The notes: generated from the sequence alone by a model not told the origin. Shown: positions 7,954-16,122, numbered from the stretch's first letter. The stretch: 17,280 nt of DNA from an uncultured Pseudomonadota bacterium (GCA_946480245.1 CAMLIZ010000094.1:1-17280), one strand, 5' to 3'. Program-made: numbers and translations.

Positions 7954-8901
7954 ATGCCGGAGCTGCGCGGCGTCGACCTGAACCTGCTGGTGTCGCTGGA
8001 TGCGCTGCTGCAGGAGCGTAACGTCACGCGTGCGGCGCAACGGCTGCACCTGAGCCAGCCCGCGTTGTCGGCCCAGCTGGCGCGGCTGCGCCAGCTCTTC
8101 GATGACCCGCTGCTGCTGCCCGCCGAAAACGGCCGCGGCATGACGCCCACGCCGCGCGCGCTGGCCCTCGGCGAGCCTTTGCGCGATGCGCTGCGCCGGG
8201 TGGAAGGCGTGGTGCGGCACAAGGCAAGCTTCGATCCGGCCACCGACGAACGCGACTTTCACATCGCTGCCAGCGACAACGCCACCGCACTGCTCGGGCT
8301 GCCGATGATGCAGCAGCTGTCCACGCTGGCGGGCCCCGGCGTGCGGCTGAGCTTCCGCGTCGGCGACGTGGAGCGCGTGGCGCAGCAGATGGAGCGTGGC
8401 GAGATCGACCTGCTGCTCGGCTCGGAGCGCGGCGTGCCGCAGACGATGAAGGTGAAGAAGCTGTTCACCGAGCGCTTCGTGGCCTGCCAGCGCAAGGGCC
8501 ACCCGCGCGGCAACGGCCCGCTCGACCTCGACACCTACTGCAGCCTCACGCACGTGCTGGTCTCCACCTCGGGCGGCAGCTTCCATGGCTTCATGGACGA
8601 ACACCTCGAGGCGCTGGGCCGCCGGCGCCGGGTGGTGTTGTCGGTGCAGCACTTCACGCTGATGCCCGACATCCTTGCCGTGACCGACCACATCGGCACG
8701 CTGCCCGCGCGCATGGCGGCCCGCCACGCGCAGCGGCTGGACTGCTTCGAGCTGCCCTTCGAGGCGCGCTCCTGGACGCTGCACGCGGCCTGGCATCCAC
8801 GCCAGCAGCGCGAGCCGGCGCACACCTGGCTGCGTCGCTGGCTGGCAGCCTGCGCCGCACAAGCGGTCGCGCCGCAGTTCGGGCATCCAGCGCGTCGATA
8901 G
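7954..8901 (+). CDS. LysR family transcriptional regulator (NodD-like effector domain)
   Basis: This 315-residue LTTR has its winged HTH at about residues 5-65 (GVDLNLLVSLDALLQERNVTRAAQRL, then LSQPALSAQLARLRQLFDDPLLL). The effector-binding domain follows, with DFHIAASDNATALLGLPMM and ERGEIDLLLGSE typical of the NodD-like branch. The start lies four bases after the thioesterase stop. The gene is followed 56 bases later by an MFS efflux gene on the same strand. Regulation of that transporter is a reasonable guess, but LTTRs usually sit divergent to their targets. The C-terminal tail from about residue 300 (AAQAVAPQFGHPARR) is basic and unremarkable. The effector cannot be read from sequence. 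Confidence 0.88.
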   Translation: MPELRGVDLNLLVSLDALLQERNVTRAAQRLHLSQPALSAQLARLRQLFDDPLLLPAENGRGMTPTPRALALGEPLRDALRRVEGVVRHKASFDPATDERDFHIAASDNATALLGLPMMQQLSTLAGPGVRLSFRVGDVERVAQQMERGEIDLLLGSERGVPQTMKVKKLFTERFVACQRKGHPRGNGPLDLDTYCSLTHVLVSTSGGSFHGFMDEHLEALGRRRRVVLSVQHFTLMPDILAVTDHIGTLPARMAARHAQRLDCFELPFEARSWTLHAAWHPRQQREPAHTWLRRWLAACAAQAVAPQFGHPARR

Positions 8902-8902
8902 G

Positions 8903-8950
8903 TGCCATACCGCGATTCCATTTCTCGCGCGGCACGGCACTGCCTAGAGT
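8903..8950 (+). promoter_or_regulatory. Candidate MFS gene control region: interrupted dyad and -10-like TAGAGT
   Basis: TAGAGT (8945-8950) ends seven bases before the MFS ATG, so a transcript starting there would be essentially leaderless; no Shine-Dalgarno sequence is seen. Upstream, TGCC (8903-8906) with GGCA (8931-8934) and CCGCG (8910-8914) with CGCGG (8928-8932) form an interrupted dyad. It could bind the LysR protein encoded just before. There is no good -35 hexamer. Confidence 0.3.
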
Positions 8951-8957
8951 CGGCGCC

Positions 8958-10181
8958 ATGACCCAGCTTGCCGAATCCGTCCCTCCACGCGCCAATCGTG
9001 TGGCGCTGTGGCTGCTGTCGTTCGCCTACTTCGCAATGGGCACGAGCACGCTGGCCATCGTGGGCGGGCTGCCCGTGATCGCCCAGGGCCTGCAGGTGGC
9101 GCCCGACGCCGTGGCGCAGCTGGTGGCCGTGTTCGCCATCACCTTCGCGCTGGCCGCGCCGGGCCTGCAGGTGGCGTTGGGGCACCTGCCACGGCGCCGC
9201 CTGCTGCTCGGCGGATTGCTGCTCACCGCGCTGGGCACCGCCCTGTCGGCCATGGCGCCCAGCTATGCGCTGCTGCTGGTGGCGCGCGTGCTCACGGCGC
9301 TCGGCGCCGCGGCGATCGGGCCAGTGGCGTCGGCCCTGGGCGCCGGACTGGTGGCACGCAAGGCGCAAGGGCGGGCGCTGGCGACGGTGTTCCTCGGCAT
9401 GACCTTGTCCTCGGTGCTCAGCGTGCCGGCGGCGGCCTGGCTGTCCGCCCATGCCGGCTGGCGCGTGATGCTCGGCGCCGTGGCTGCGCTCGACGCGCTG
9501 GTGGCGCTGGCCGTGGTGCTCGGCGTGCCGGCGGGTGCGCCCGGCCAGCCGCTGGCGCTGCGCGACCTGCTGGGCCTGCTGCGCCGCCCTGCGCTGCCAG
9601 CCGCGGTGGCCGTGATGCTGCTGCAGATGGCGGGCCTGTTTGCCACCTACACGCTGGTGGTGCCGTTGCTGCGCCAGCGCTTCGGCCTGCCGCAGCCGAT
9701 GGTGTCGTCGGGACTGCTCGTGTTCGGCCTGGCCGGCGTGGCGGGCAACGCGGTGGCGCGCTGGGTGGCCGTGCGATGGAGCGCCGAGCGCGCGCTCGCC
9801 ACGGCGCTGGCGGGCTTGGCAGCACTGTTCGGCGCGATGGGTGTGGCGCCGGCGAACGTGCCGCTCGCCTTCGTGCTGCTCGCGCTGTGGGCCGTGGCCA
9901 ACGACGTGTTCATGCCTTCACAGCAACGTCGACTGGTGGAGCTGGCGCCCGACGTGCGCGGCCTCGTGCTGGCACTCAACGCCTCTGCGTTGTACATCGG
10001 CATGTCGGCCGGCTCGGCGGTGGCCGGTGCCGTGTACGCGCGGCTCGGCATTGGCGCATTGCCCTGGGCGTCACTGTCGCTGATCGCCTGCGCCGGTGGC
10101 GCGCTGTGGTGGTCGCGCGCAGGCGCTCAGTCGACAAAGAAGTCGGGAATGAAGTCGCGCGTGCCGGGCACCACGCTGTAG
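8958..10181 (+). CDS. MFS efflux transporter, DHA1/AraJ-like
   Basis: This 407-residue, 12-helix inner-membrane transporter of the major facilitator superfamily probably exports a drug or metabolite by proton antiport. After a short cytoplasmic N-terminus, helix 1 (VALWLLSFAYFAMGTSTLAIV) leads to the motif A loop GHLPRRRLLLGG between helices 2 and 3. The motif B region RVLTALGAAAIGPVASALGAGLV follows, then the loop SAHAGWRVML. The second half contains RGLVLALNASALYIGMSAGSAVAGA, as in AraJ and chloramphenicol-exporter relatives. The last 18 or so residues after SRAGAQ are polar and non-conserved in character. They are encoded opposite the 3' end of the SDR gene, a 55-base convergent overlap. 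Substrate is unknown; the preceding LysR gene may regulate it. Confidence 0.87.
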   Translation: MTQLAESVPPRANRVALWLLSFAYFAMGTSTLAIVGGLPVIAQGLQVAPDAVAQLVAVFAITFALAAPGLQVALGHLPRRRLLLGGLLLTALGTALSAMAPSYALLLVARVLTALGAAAIGPVASALGAGLVARKAQGRALATVFLGMTLSSVLSVPAAAWLSAHAGWRVMLGAVAALDALVALAVVLGVPAGAPGQPLALRDLLGLLRRPALPAAVAVMLLQMAGLFATYTLVVPLLRQRFGLPQPMVSSGLLVFGLAGVAGNAVARWVAVRWSAERALATALAGLAALFGAMGVAPANVPLAFVLLALWAVANDVFMPSQQRRLVELAPDVRGLVLALNASALYIGMSAGSAVAGAVYARLGIGALPWASLSLIACAGGALWWSRAGAQSTKKSGMKSRVPGTTL

Positions 10182-10960
10182 CGCTCGAGATCGGTGTTGC
10201 CGTGCTGCGCCAGCAGCTCGTCGTCGATGAAGAAGTTGCCGCTGGTGGTGGCTGCGTCGCTGGTGAGGATCAGGTAGGCCGCGTCGGCCAGGATCTCCGG
10301 CGTGCGACAGCGGTTCATGTCGACACCCGGGATCATCTGCAGCGCCGCGGTGGCGATCGCGGTGCGTGGCCACAGGCTGTTCACCGCGATGCCCAGCGGC
10401 CTGAATTCGGCCGCGTGCCCTAGCGTGCACATGCTCATGCCGTACTTGGCCATCGTGTACGCGGTGTGCTGTTGGAACCAGTGCGGCTTCATGCTGAGCG
10501 GCGGCGACATGTTCAGCACATGTGGATTGCGCCCGGCCTGCGCGCTGGCGCCGAGCGCGGCCAGGCAGGCCTGCGTGCAGCAGTAGGTGCCGCGCACGTT
10601 CACGCCGAACATGAGGTCGAAGCGCTTCATCGGCGTGGCCGGCGTGGGCGTGAGGCTGATCGCACTGGCGTTGTTCACCAGGATGTCGATGCCGCCGAAG
10701 CGCGCGGTCGCCTGCTGCACCGCGGCCGCCACCGCGTTCTCGTCACGGATGTCGGTGGGTATCGGCAGCGCCTTGCCGCCGGCCACCTCCACCGCTTCAG
10801 CCGCGTCGTACAGCGTGCCCGGCAGCTTGGGATTGGGCTCGGTGGTCTTGGCGATCAGCACGATGTTGGCGCCGTCTGCGGCGGCGCGCGTGGCGATCGC
10901 CAGGCCGATGCCGCGCGAGGCACCGGTGATGAACAGCGTCTTGCCCTTCAGTGTCGTCAT
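10127..10960 (-). CDS. SDR family oxidoreductase, HSDL2-like
   Basis: This NAD(P)-dependent classical short-chain dehydrogenase has 277 residues. The nucleotide-binding motif TGASRGIG is at 12-19 and NNAS at 96-99. Catalytic Ser152 (within LNMSPPL) and Tyr168/Lys172 (YTMAKYGMS) complete the set. Several stretches closely resemble the SDR domain of human HSDL2: IDILVNNASAISLT, RGTYCCTQACL, WFQQHTAYTMAKYGMSM, NSLWPRTAI and the ending PDFFVD. It lacks the sterol-carrier domain of HSDL2. Those proteins are linked to fatty acid metabolism but their substrate is not settled. ATG 10960 is chosen over an upstream extension to 11122 because the Rossmann fold begins there. It overlaps the SGNH gene stop by 4 bases (ATGA). 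Confidence 0.9.
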   Translation of the reverse strand: MTTLKGKTLFITGASRGIGLAIATRAAADGANIVLIAKTTEPNPKLPGTLYDAAEAVEVAGGKALPIPTDIRDENAVAAAVQQATARFGGIDILVNNASAISLTPTPATPMKRFDLMFGVNVRGTYCCTQACLAALGASAQAGRNPHVLNMSPPLSMKPHWFQQHTAYTMAKYGMSMCTLGHAAEFRPLGIAVNSLWPRTAIATAALQMIPGVDMNRCRTPEILADAAYLILTSDAATTSGNFFIDDELLAQHGNTDLERYSVVPGTRDFIPDFFVD

Positions 10961-11679
10961 GTCGCATCTCCTGTGATCAAGGAACCGGCGATGTGCCGGG
11001 CCAGCGCCTGCCCGCAATGGCGATATACCGGCTCGCCCGGATGGAAGCCGTCGTGCGCCATCACCTCGGCCGTCAGCTCCACACCCATCCAGCAGTACGA
11101 CGCGTCCTCGCGTGTGTCGCACCAGGCCTTCAGCGCACGGTCGAGCCGGCGCGCGTCCAGCCCCATCACGGCGCGCAGCGGCTGCGGCAACGCAGGGAAG
11201 CGGTGGATCGGCGGCAGCGCCGCGTGCACCACGTGGCGCGCGCCGGTTTCACGGCGCAGCCAGTCGGTGAGCTGCTCGCGCGCGCGCAAGGCGCGCCCCA
11301 CCGGCACCTGGTCCACCACGTCGTTGACGCCCAGCACGGCCACCGCAATGTCGGCAGGCGTCGGCCCCGCCTCCTGCAGCAGCTGCAGCGCTTGCGCGGT
11401 GGTGGCACCGGAACGTGCGACCAATTGCCAATCGACGCGGCAGCGCCCGGCGTGCGCCAGCTCGCGCGTCAGGTGGCCGGCCAACGCGCTGTGCTGCGTG
11501 GCCACGCCGACGCCGGCAGCCGACGAGTCGCCGACGATCAGCAGGCGCAGCGCGGTGCCGTCGCCGCAACGCCCGGCGCGTTCGCCCTCGGCCTCCGGCA
11601 GGCGTGGCGTGCGCCGGCGCGTCCACACGCCCTGCGCCAGCAACACCGGCGCGAGCGCGACCTTCAGCGCCATCGTCAT
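10957..11679 (-). CDS. SGNH/GDSL family hydrolase (esterase or thioesterase)
   Basis: This 240-residue serine hydrolase carries the SGNH blocks. Block I is LLIVGDSSAAGVG with nucleophile Ser52, block II Gly91 in VARSGATT, block III GVND (117-120), and block V DGFHPG with Asp210 and His213. The N-terminus (MTMALKVALAPVLLAQGVW followed by RRR) looks like a membrane anchor or uncleaved signal with positive charges after it. It begins 9 bases after the crotonase stop and overlaps the SDR start by four bases, so the three genes form one unit. ATG 11673 is an alternative start and the ribosome site is weak. A lipid ester or acyl-CoA substrate is suggested by the context only. Confidence 0.87.
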   Translation of the reverse strand: MTMALKVALAPVLLAQGVWTRRRTPRLPEAEGERAGRCGDGTALRLLIVGDSSAAGVGVATQHSALAGHLTRELAHAGRCRVDWQLVARSGATTAQALQLLQEAGPTPADIAVAVLGVNDVVDQVPVGRALRAREQLTDWLRRETGARHVVHAALPPIHRFPALPQPLRAVMGLDARRLDRALKAWCDTREDASYCWMGVELTAEVMAHDGFHPGEPVYRHCGQALARHIAGSLITGDAT

Positions 11680-11688
11680 CGCGACGAC

Positions 11689-12450
11689 TCAGAACTTGGA
11701 GAAGTCGGGCCGGCGCTTTTCGAAGAAGGCCTGGAACGCCTCACGCGCCTCCGGGCTGCGCAGGCGCTGGCCGAACACCTCGGCCTCCTTGCGAATCACC
11801 GGCAGCACCTGCTCGGCGAGCCCGGCGCGCATCAGGCGCTTGGTGTCGCGCACGGCGCCCGGCGGCAGCTGGTTGAAGCGCTCGGCCACGCGACGCGCAT
11901 GCGCCACCACCTCGGGCGCCGGCAGCACGGCATTGGCGATGCCGCACTCCACCGCCTCGGCCGCGGTAAACGGGTCACCCAGCAGCAGCTTCTCGGCCGC
12001 GCGCACATTGCCCAGCAGCCTCGGCACCAGCAGGCTGGACGCGAACTCGGGCACCAGGCCCAGGCTGACGAAGGGCATCGCCAGGCGCGCGTCGTCGGCC
12101 ACGTAGACGAAGTCGCAGTGCAGCAGCAAGGTGGTGCCGATGCCGATGGCCGCACCGGTGACGGCGGCCACCACCGGCTTGTCGCAGCCCAGCAGTGCGT
12201 GCATGAACTGGAACACCGGCGACTCGTCGTTCTGCGCCGGCCGCTGCATGAAATCCTCCAGGTCGTTGCCGGAGGTGAAGATGCCGGGCTGACCGGTGAT
12301 CAGCACCGCACGCACCGCCGCGCCGGCCTGTGCGGCGCGCAGCGCCTCCCCCATCTGCTGGTACATCGCGATCGTGATCGCGTTCTTCTTCTCGGGGCGC
12401 GCGATCTCGATCGTCGCGACGCCGTCGACCATGGCGGTCTTGATGCTCAT
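11689..12450 (-). CDS. Crotonase-family enoyl-CoA isomerase/hydratase-related protein (ECI2-like residues)
   Basis: This crotonase-fold enzyme of 253 residues acts on acyl-CoA thioesters. Oxyanion-hole stretches are FTSGNDLEDF (58-67) and GAAIGIGTTLLLHCDF (99-114). In enoyl-CoA hydratase the two catalytic glutamates lie in GGGCE and QPEI; here these positions are Thr107 and Phe127, so hydration is unlikely. Glu135 within VPEFASSLLVPRLLG occupies the place of the single catalytic glutamate in ECI2 (SPEGCSS-type motif). Delta3-delta2-enoyl-CoA isomerase activity is therefore my preferred inference. That fits an auxiliary step for unsaturated fatty acids beside the main beta-oxidation genes. AGGAG lies 9 bases before ATG 12450. 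The gene follows a strong terminator after the thiolase gene, so it may need its own promoter or read-through. Confidence 0.88.
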   Translation of the reverse strand: MSIKTAMVDGVATIEIARPEKKNAITIAMYQQMGEALRAAQAGAAVRAVLITGQPGIFTSGNDLEDFMQRPAQNDESPVFQFMHALLGCDKPVVAAVTGAAIGIGTTLLLHCDFVYVADDARLAMPFVSLGLVPEFASSLLVPRLLGNVRAAEKLLLGDPFTAAEAVECGIANAVLPAPEVVAHARRVAERFNQLPPGAVRDTKRLMRAGLAEQVLPVIRKEAEVFGQRLRSPEAREAFQAFFEKRRPDFSKF

Positions 12451-12466
12451 GTGCTTGTCTCCTGCT

Positions 12467-12499
12467 GAAGAAAAAACGGCCGGCGCGAAGGCCGGCCGT
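12467..12499 (-). terminator. Intrinsic terminator after the thiolase gene
   Basis: On the minus strand a 9-base-pair perfect GC-rich stem (ACGGCCGGC with GCCGGCCGT, loop CTTCGC) is followed by TTTTTTCTTC. It begins 8 bases after the thiolase stop codon and ends just before the crotonase ribosome site. It should end most transcripts of the beta-oxidation operon here. Confidence 0.92.
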
Positions 12500-12507
12500 G
12501 CCGAGGC

Positions 12508-13710
12508 TCAGAGCGCCTCGAAGATGCCGGCAGCCCCTTGCCCGGTGCCGACGCACATGGTGACCATGCCGTACTTCTTGTTATGCCGCCGCAGCGCGTG
12601 GATCAGTTGCGCGGACCGGATGGCGCCGGTGGCGCCCAGCGGATGGCCGAGCGCGATGGCGCCGCCATACGGGTTCACCACCGCCGGGTTGAGCCCCACG
12701 GTGTTGATCACGGCCAGCGCCTGCGCCGCGAATGCCTCGTTCAATTCGATGAAGCCGAGATCGTCGAGCTTGAGGCCCGCGTACTTGAGCGCGGCAGGAA
12801 TCGCCTCGATCGGGCCGATGCCCATGATCTCGGGCGGCACGCCACGCGACGCAAAGCTCACGAAGCGCGCCAGCGGCTTCAGGTCGAACTGCTTCAGGAT
12901 CTTCTCGCTCACGACGATCAGCGCGCCGGCGCCGTCGCTGGTCTGCGAGCTGTTGCCGGCGGTGACGCTGCCCTTGGCCGCGAACACGGTCTTCAACTTG
13001 GCCAAGCCCTCCATCGACGTGTCGGGGCGCGGACCCTCGTCGGTGCTCACGGTGCGCGTCTTCACCGTGATGTCGCCGGTGGCGAGGTTGGGGAAGCGCT
13101 CCACCACCTCCACGGGCGTGATGCTGTCCTGCAGCTCGCCGCTCTGGATGGCGGCGATGGCGCGCCGATGCGACTCCAGCGAGAACGCGTCCTGCGCCTC
13201 GCGGCTCACCTTCCACTGGTCGGCCACCTTCTCGGCGGTCAGGCCCATGCCGTACGCGATGCCCACGTTCTCGTCCTTGGCGAACACCTCGGGGTTGAAC
13301 GACGGCTTGTTGCCGCTCATCGGCACCATGCTCATCGATTCCACGCCGCCGGCGATCATCACGTCGGCCTCGCCGACGCGGATGCGGTCGGCGGCCATCG
13401 CCACCGCGGTGAGGCCGGAAGCGCAGAAGCGGTTCACGGTGACACCGCCCACGCTGTTGGGCAGGCCGGCCAGCAGCGCACCGACACGCGCCACGTTCAT
13501 GCCCTGCTCGGCCTCGGGGAACGAGCAGCCGACGATCGCGTCCTCGATGGTCTTCGGGTCCAGCCCCGGCACCTGCTGCAGCGCGGCGCGCAGCACGTGC
13601 ACCAGCAGATCGTCGGGGCGCGTGTTCTTGAAGTAGCCGCGGCCGGACTTGCCGATCGGCGTGCGCGTGGCGGCGACGATGTAGGCGTCTTGAACTTGCT
13701 TGGTACTCAT
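12508..13710 (-). CDS. fadA: Acetyl-CoA C-acyltransferase (3-ketoacyl-CoA thiolase)
   Basis: This cytoplasmic thiolase performs the last step of beta-oxidation, cleaving 3-ketoacyl-CoA with CoA into acetyl-CoA and a shortened acyl-CoA. It has 400 residues, the usual length. The nucleophile is Cys96 in VNRFCASGL, and the C-terminal active-site residues are His356 in GHPLGATG and Cys386 in MCVGTGQG. Also present is the NEAFAAQ block before GHP. The start at 13710 follows AAGGAG by 8 bases, and that ribosome site overlaps the TAA stop of the upstream fused gene. This implies tight translational coupling of the two subunits. A biosynthetic acetoacetyl-CoA thiolase is the alternative, but the partner gene makes the FadA role far more likely. 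A strong terminator follows. Confidence 0.93.
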   Translation of the reverse strand: MSTKQVQDAYIVAATRTPIGKSGRGYFKNTRPDDLLVHVLRAALQQVPGLDPKTIEDAIVGCSFPEAEQGMNVARVGALLAGLPNSVGGVTVNRFCASGLTAVAMAADRIRVGEADVMIAGGVESMSMVPMSGNKPSFNPEVFAKDENVGIAYGMGLTAEKVADQWKVSREAQDAFSLESHRRAIAAIQSGELQDSITPVEVVERFPNLATGDITVKTRTVSTDEGPRPDTSMEGLAKLKTVFAAKGSVTAGNSSQTSDGAGALIVVSEKILKQFDLKPLARFVSFASRGVPPEIMGIGPIEAIPAALKYAGLKLDDLGFIELNEAFAAQALAVINTVGLNPAVVNPYGGAIALGHPLGATGAIRSAQLIHALRRHNKKYGMVTMCVGTGQGAAGIFEAL

Positions 13711-13722
13711 GTCCGGTACTCC

Positions 13723-16101
13723 TTAGTTGCGCACCGGCTTGCCGGTCTGCAGCATGCCCATGATGCGTTCCTGCGTCTTCGGGTTCTCGAGCAGCGAGCA
13801 GAAGTGCTTGCGCTCCAGCGACATCAGGTATTCCTCGTTGACCAGCGAGCCGGCCTCCACCTCGCCGCCGCACAACACGTCGGCAATCAGGCTGCTGATG
13901 TGGAAATCGTGCTGGCTGATGAAGCCGCCGTCGCGCATGCCGACCAGCTGCGCCTTGATGGTGGCGATGGCCGAGCGGCCGGCCACCGGGAACAGGCGCT
14001 TCAGCGGCGGGCGCCAGCCGGCATCGGCCATCGCCTTGGCCACGGCCGTGGCCACGTACAGCAGCTCATCCTTGTTGGGCACGATCACGTCGCTGTCCTG
14101 CAGGTAGCCGAGCTTGCGGCTCTCGGTCGCGCTGGTGCCCACCTTGGCCATCGCCGCCGCGGTGAAGCCCTCCTTCAGGAAGGCCAGCAGGTCGGAGCCC
14201 GGCGCAGCCTGCGCGTTCTCGGCAGCGCGGCGCGCGATGTAGGTGAGGCCGCCGCCGCCGGGAATCAGCCCCACGCCCACTTCCACCAGGCCGACATAGG
14301 TTTCCATCGCCGCCACGCGCTTGGCGCAATGCACCGCGAGCTCGCAGCCGCCGCCCAGCGCGATGCCGCGCATCGCGGCCACCACCGGCACATTGGCGTA
14401 GCGCACGCGCAGCATCATGTCCTGCAGCTTCTTCTCCTCGGGCGCAATGCCCTTGGCGCCGCTCTTCATGAACACCGGCATCAGCGCCTCGAGGTTGGCG
14501 CCGGCGGAGAACACGTCGTCGGGCGACCAGATCACCAGGCCCTTGTACTTGGCTTCAGCGATCTCCACCGCCTTCAGCAGGCCTTCGGTGACCGTGGGGC
14601 TGATCAGGTGCAGCTTGGCGGTGATGCTGGCGATAAGCACCTCGCCGTCGAGCGACCAGACGCGCACTTCCTCGTTCCTGAACTCCTCCGTGCCGCTCTT
14701 CAGCGGGTCGGCACCCAGGCCGGCCACCGTCTCGGGAAAGTACTGGCGCTCGTACACCGGCAAGGTGCTGCGCGGGATGTAGCGGTTCTGCGCCGGGCTC
14801 CACGAGCCTTCGGCCGTGTGCACGCCATCGCGTCCGTCGAACACCCATGCCGGCAGCGGCTCCTTGCTCAGCGCCTTGCCGGCCTCGATGTCTTCCTGCA
14901 CCCACTGCGCCACCTGCTTCCAGCCGGCGGCCTGCCACAGCTCGAACGGGCCCTGCGTGGTGCCGAAGCCCCAGCGCATCGCCAGGTCCACTTCACGCGC
15001 GGAGTCGGCGATGTCCTTCAGGTGCACGGCCGCGTAGTGGAAGCCGTCACGCAGGATGGCCCACAGGAACTGCGCCTGCGGGTTGGTCGATTCGCGCAGC
15101 AGCTTCAGGCGCTCGGCGGGCGCCTTCTTCAGCATGCGCGCCACGATCTCGTCGGCCTTGCCGCCCGCGGGCACGTACTCACCCTTGGCCGGGTCCAGGC
15201 GCAGGATGTCCTTGCCCACCTTCTTGTAGAAGCCGGCGCCGGCCTTCTGGCCCAACGCGCCCTGGGCGATCAACCCGGCCAGCACCTTGGGGGTGGCGAA
15301 GTTGGGATAGAACGGGTCGGCCTGCAGGTTGTCCTGCATGGTCTTCACCACGTGCGCCATCGTGTCCAGGCCCACCACGTCGGCGGTGCGGAAGGTGCCG
15401 CTGCTCGCGCGGCCCAGCTTCTTGCCGGTGAGGTCGTCCACCACGTCGTAGGCCAGGCCGAACTTCTCAGCCTCGATCATCGTGGCCAGCATGCCGGCGA
15501 TGCCGACGCGGTTGGCGATGAAGTTGGGCGTGTCCTTCGCACGCACCACGCCCTTGCCGACGCTGGTGGTCACGAAGGTCTCGAGCTGGTCGAGGATGTG
15601 CGGTTCGGTGGTGGGAGTCGGAATCAGCTCCACCAGGTACATGTAACGCGGCGGATTGAAGAAGTGGATGCCGCAAAAGCGCGGCTTGATCTCCTCGGGC
15701 AACGCCTCGCTGAGCTTGGTGATGCTCAGGCCGGAGGTGTTGGACGCCACGATCGCGTGCGGCGCGATGAAGGGCGCGATCTTCTTGTACAGGTCGAGCT
15801 TCCAGTCCATGCGCTCGGCGATGGCCTCGATGATCAGGTCGCAGTCCTTCAACTGATCGAGGTTCTCCTCGTAGTTGGCCTGGCCAATCAGCGCGGCCTC
15901 CTCCGGCACGCCAAGCGGCGAAGGCTTGAGCTTCTTCAGCCCCTCGACCGCCTTGCTGACGATGCCGTTCTTCGGGCCTTCCTTTGCGGCCAAGTCGAAC
16001 AGCACGACCGGCACTTTCACGTTGACCAGGTGGGCCGCGATCTGCGCGCCCATCACGCCGGCGCCGAGCACGGCGACTTTGCGGACTTGGAATCGACTCA
16101 T
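13723..16101 (-). CDS. 3-hydroxyacyl-CoA dehydrogenase/enoyl-CoA hydratase fusion (FadB function, FadN domain order)
   Basis: This bifunctional enzyme (792 residues) hydrates trans-2-enoyl-CoA and oxidises the resulting 3-hydroxyacyl-CoA with NAD. The dehydrogenase comes first: Rossmann motif GAGVMG (13-18), His146 in GIHFFNP and Glu158 in LVELIP. The crotonase domain comes last: GGGCE with Glu587 and LVEVGVGLIPGGGG with Glu607, so both hydratase glutamates are kept. This order is the reverse of E. coli FadB and matches Bacillus FadN in arrangement and length (about 789). GGAG lies 7 bases before ATG 16101. The gene ends 12 bases before the thiolase start, and the two products presumably form a multienzyme complex. 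A long inverted repeat lies in the 88-base gap to the DUF2147 gene upstream. Confidence 0.94.
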   Translation of the reverse strand: MSRFQVRKVAVLGAGVMGAQIAAHLVNVKVPVVLFDLAAKEGPKNGIVSKAVEGLKKLKPSPLGVPEEAALIGQANYEENLDQLKDCDLIIEAIAERMDWKLDLYKKIAPFIAPHAIVASNTSGLSITKLSEALPEEIKPRFCGIHFFNPPRYMYLVELIPTPTTEPHILDQLETFVTTSVGKGVVRAKDTPNFIANRVGIAGMLATMIEAEKFGLAYDVVDDLTGKKLGRASSGTFRTADVVGLDTMAHVVKTMQDNLQADPFYPNFATPKVLAGLIAQGALGQKAGAGFYKKVGKDILRLDPAKGEYVPAGGKADEIVARMLKKAPAERLKLLRESTNPQAQFLWAILRDGFHYAAVHLKDIADSAREVDLAMRWGFGTTQGPFELWQAAGWKQVAQWVQEDIEAGKALSKEPLPAWVFDGRDGVHTAEGSWSPAQNRYIPRSTLPVYERQYFPETVAGLGADPLKSGTEEFRNEEVRVWSLDGEVLIASITAKLHLISPTVTEGLLKAVEIAEAKYKGLVIWSPDDVFSAGANLEALMPVFMKSGAKGIAPEEKKLQDMMLRVRYANVPVVAAMRGIALGGGCELAVHCAKRVAAMETYVGLVEVGVGLIPGGGGLTYIARRAAENAQAAPGSDLLAFLKEGFTAAAMAKVGTSATESRKLGYLQDSDVIVPNKDELLYVATAVAKAMADAGWRPPLKRLFPVAGRSAIATIKAQLVGMRDGGFISQHDFHISSLIADVLCGGEVEAGSLVNEEYLMSLERKHFCSLLENPKTQERIMGMLQTGKPVRN

Positions 16102-16122
16102 TGTTTGCTCCAGTGATGCATG

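Noticed and set aside
9008..10423. Plus-strand alternative frame of about 470 codons overlapping the MFS gene
   Set aside because: The other plus frame gives a clean 12-helix transporter; this one is Arg/Ala/Gly-rich out-of-frame translation.
10961..11122. N-terminal extension of the SDR (54 residues)
   Set aside because: It overlaps the SGNH hydrolase coding region, which has its own conserved catalytic Asp and His there; the Rossmann fold starts at ATG 10960.
12538..16116. Plus-strand open frame of about 1190 codons opposite the FadB-like and FadA genes
   Set aside because: The minus strand encodes two clearly conserved enzymes with all catalytic motifs. The plus-strand frame is rich in His, Leu, Arg, Gln and Val, as expected from the antisense of GC-rich codons, and shows no recognisable domain.
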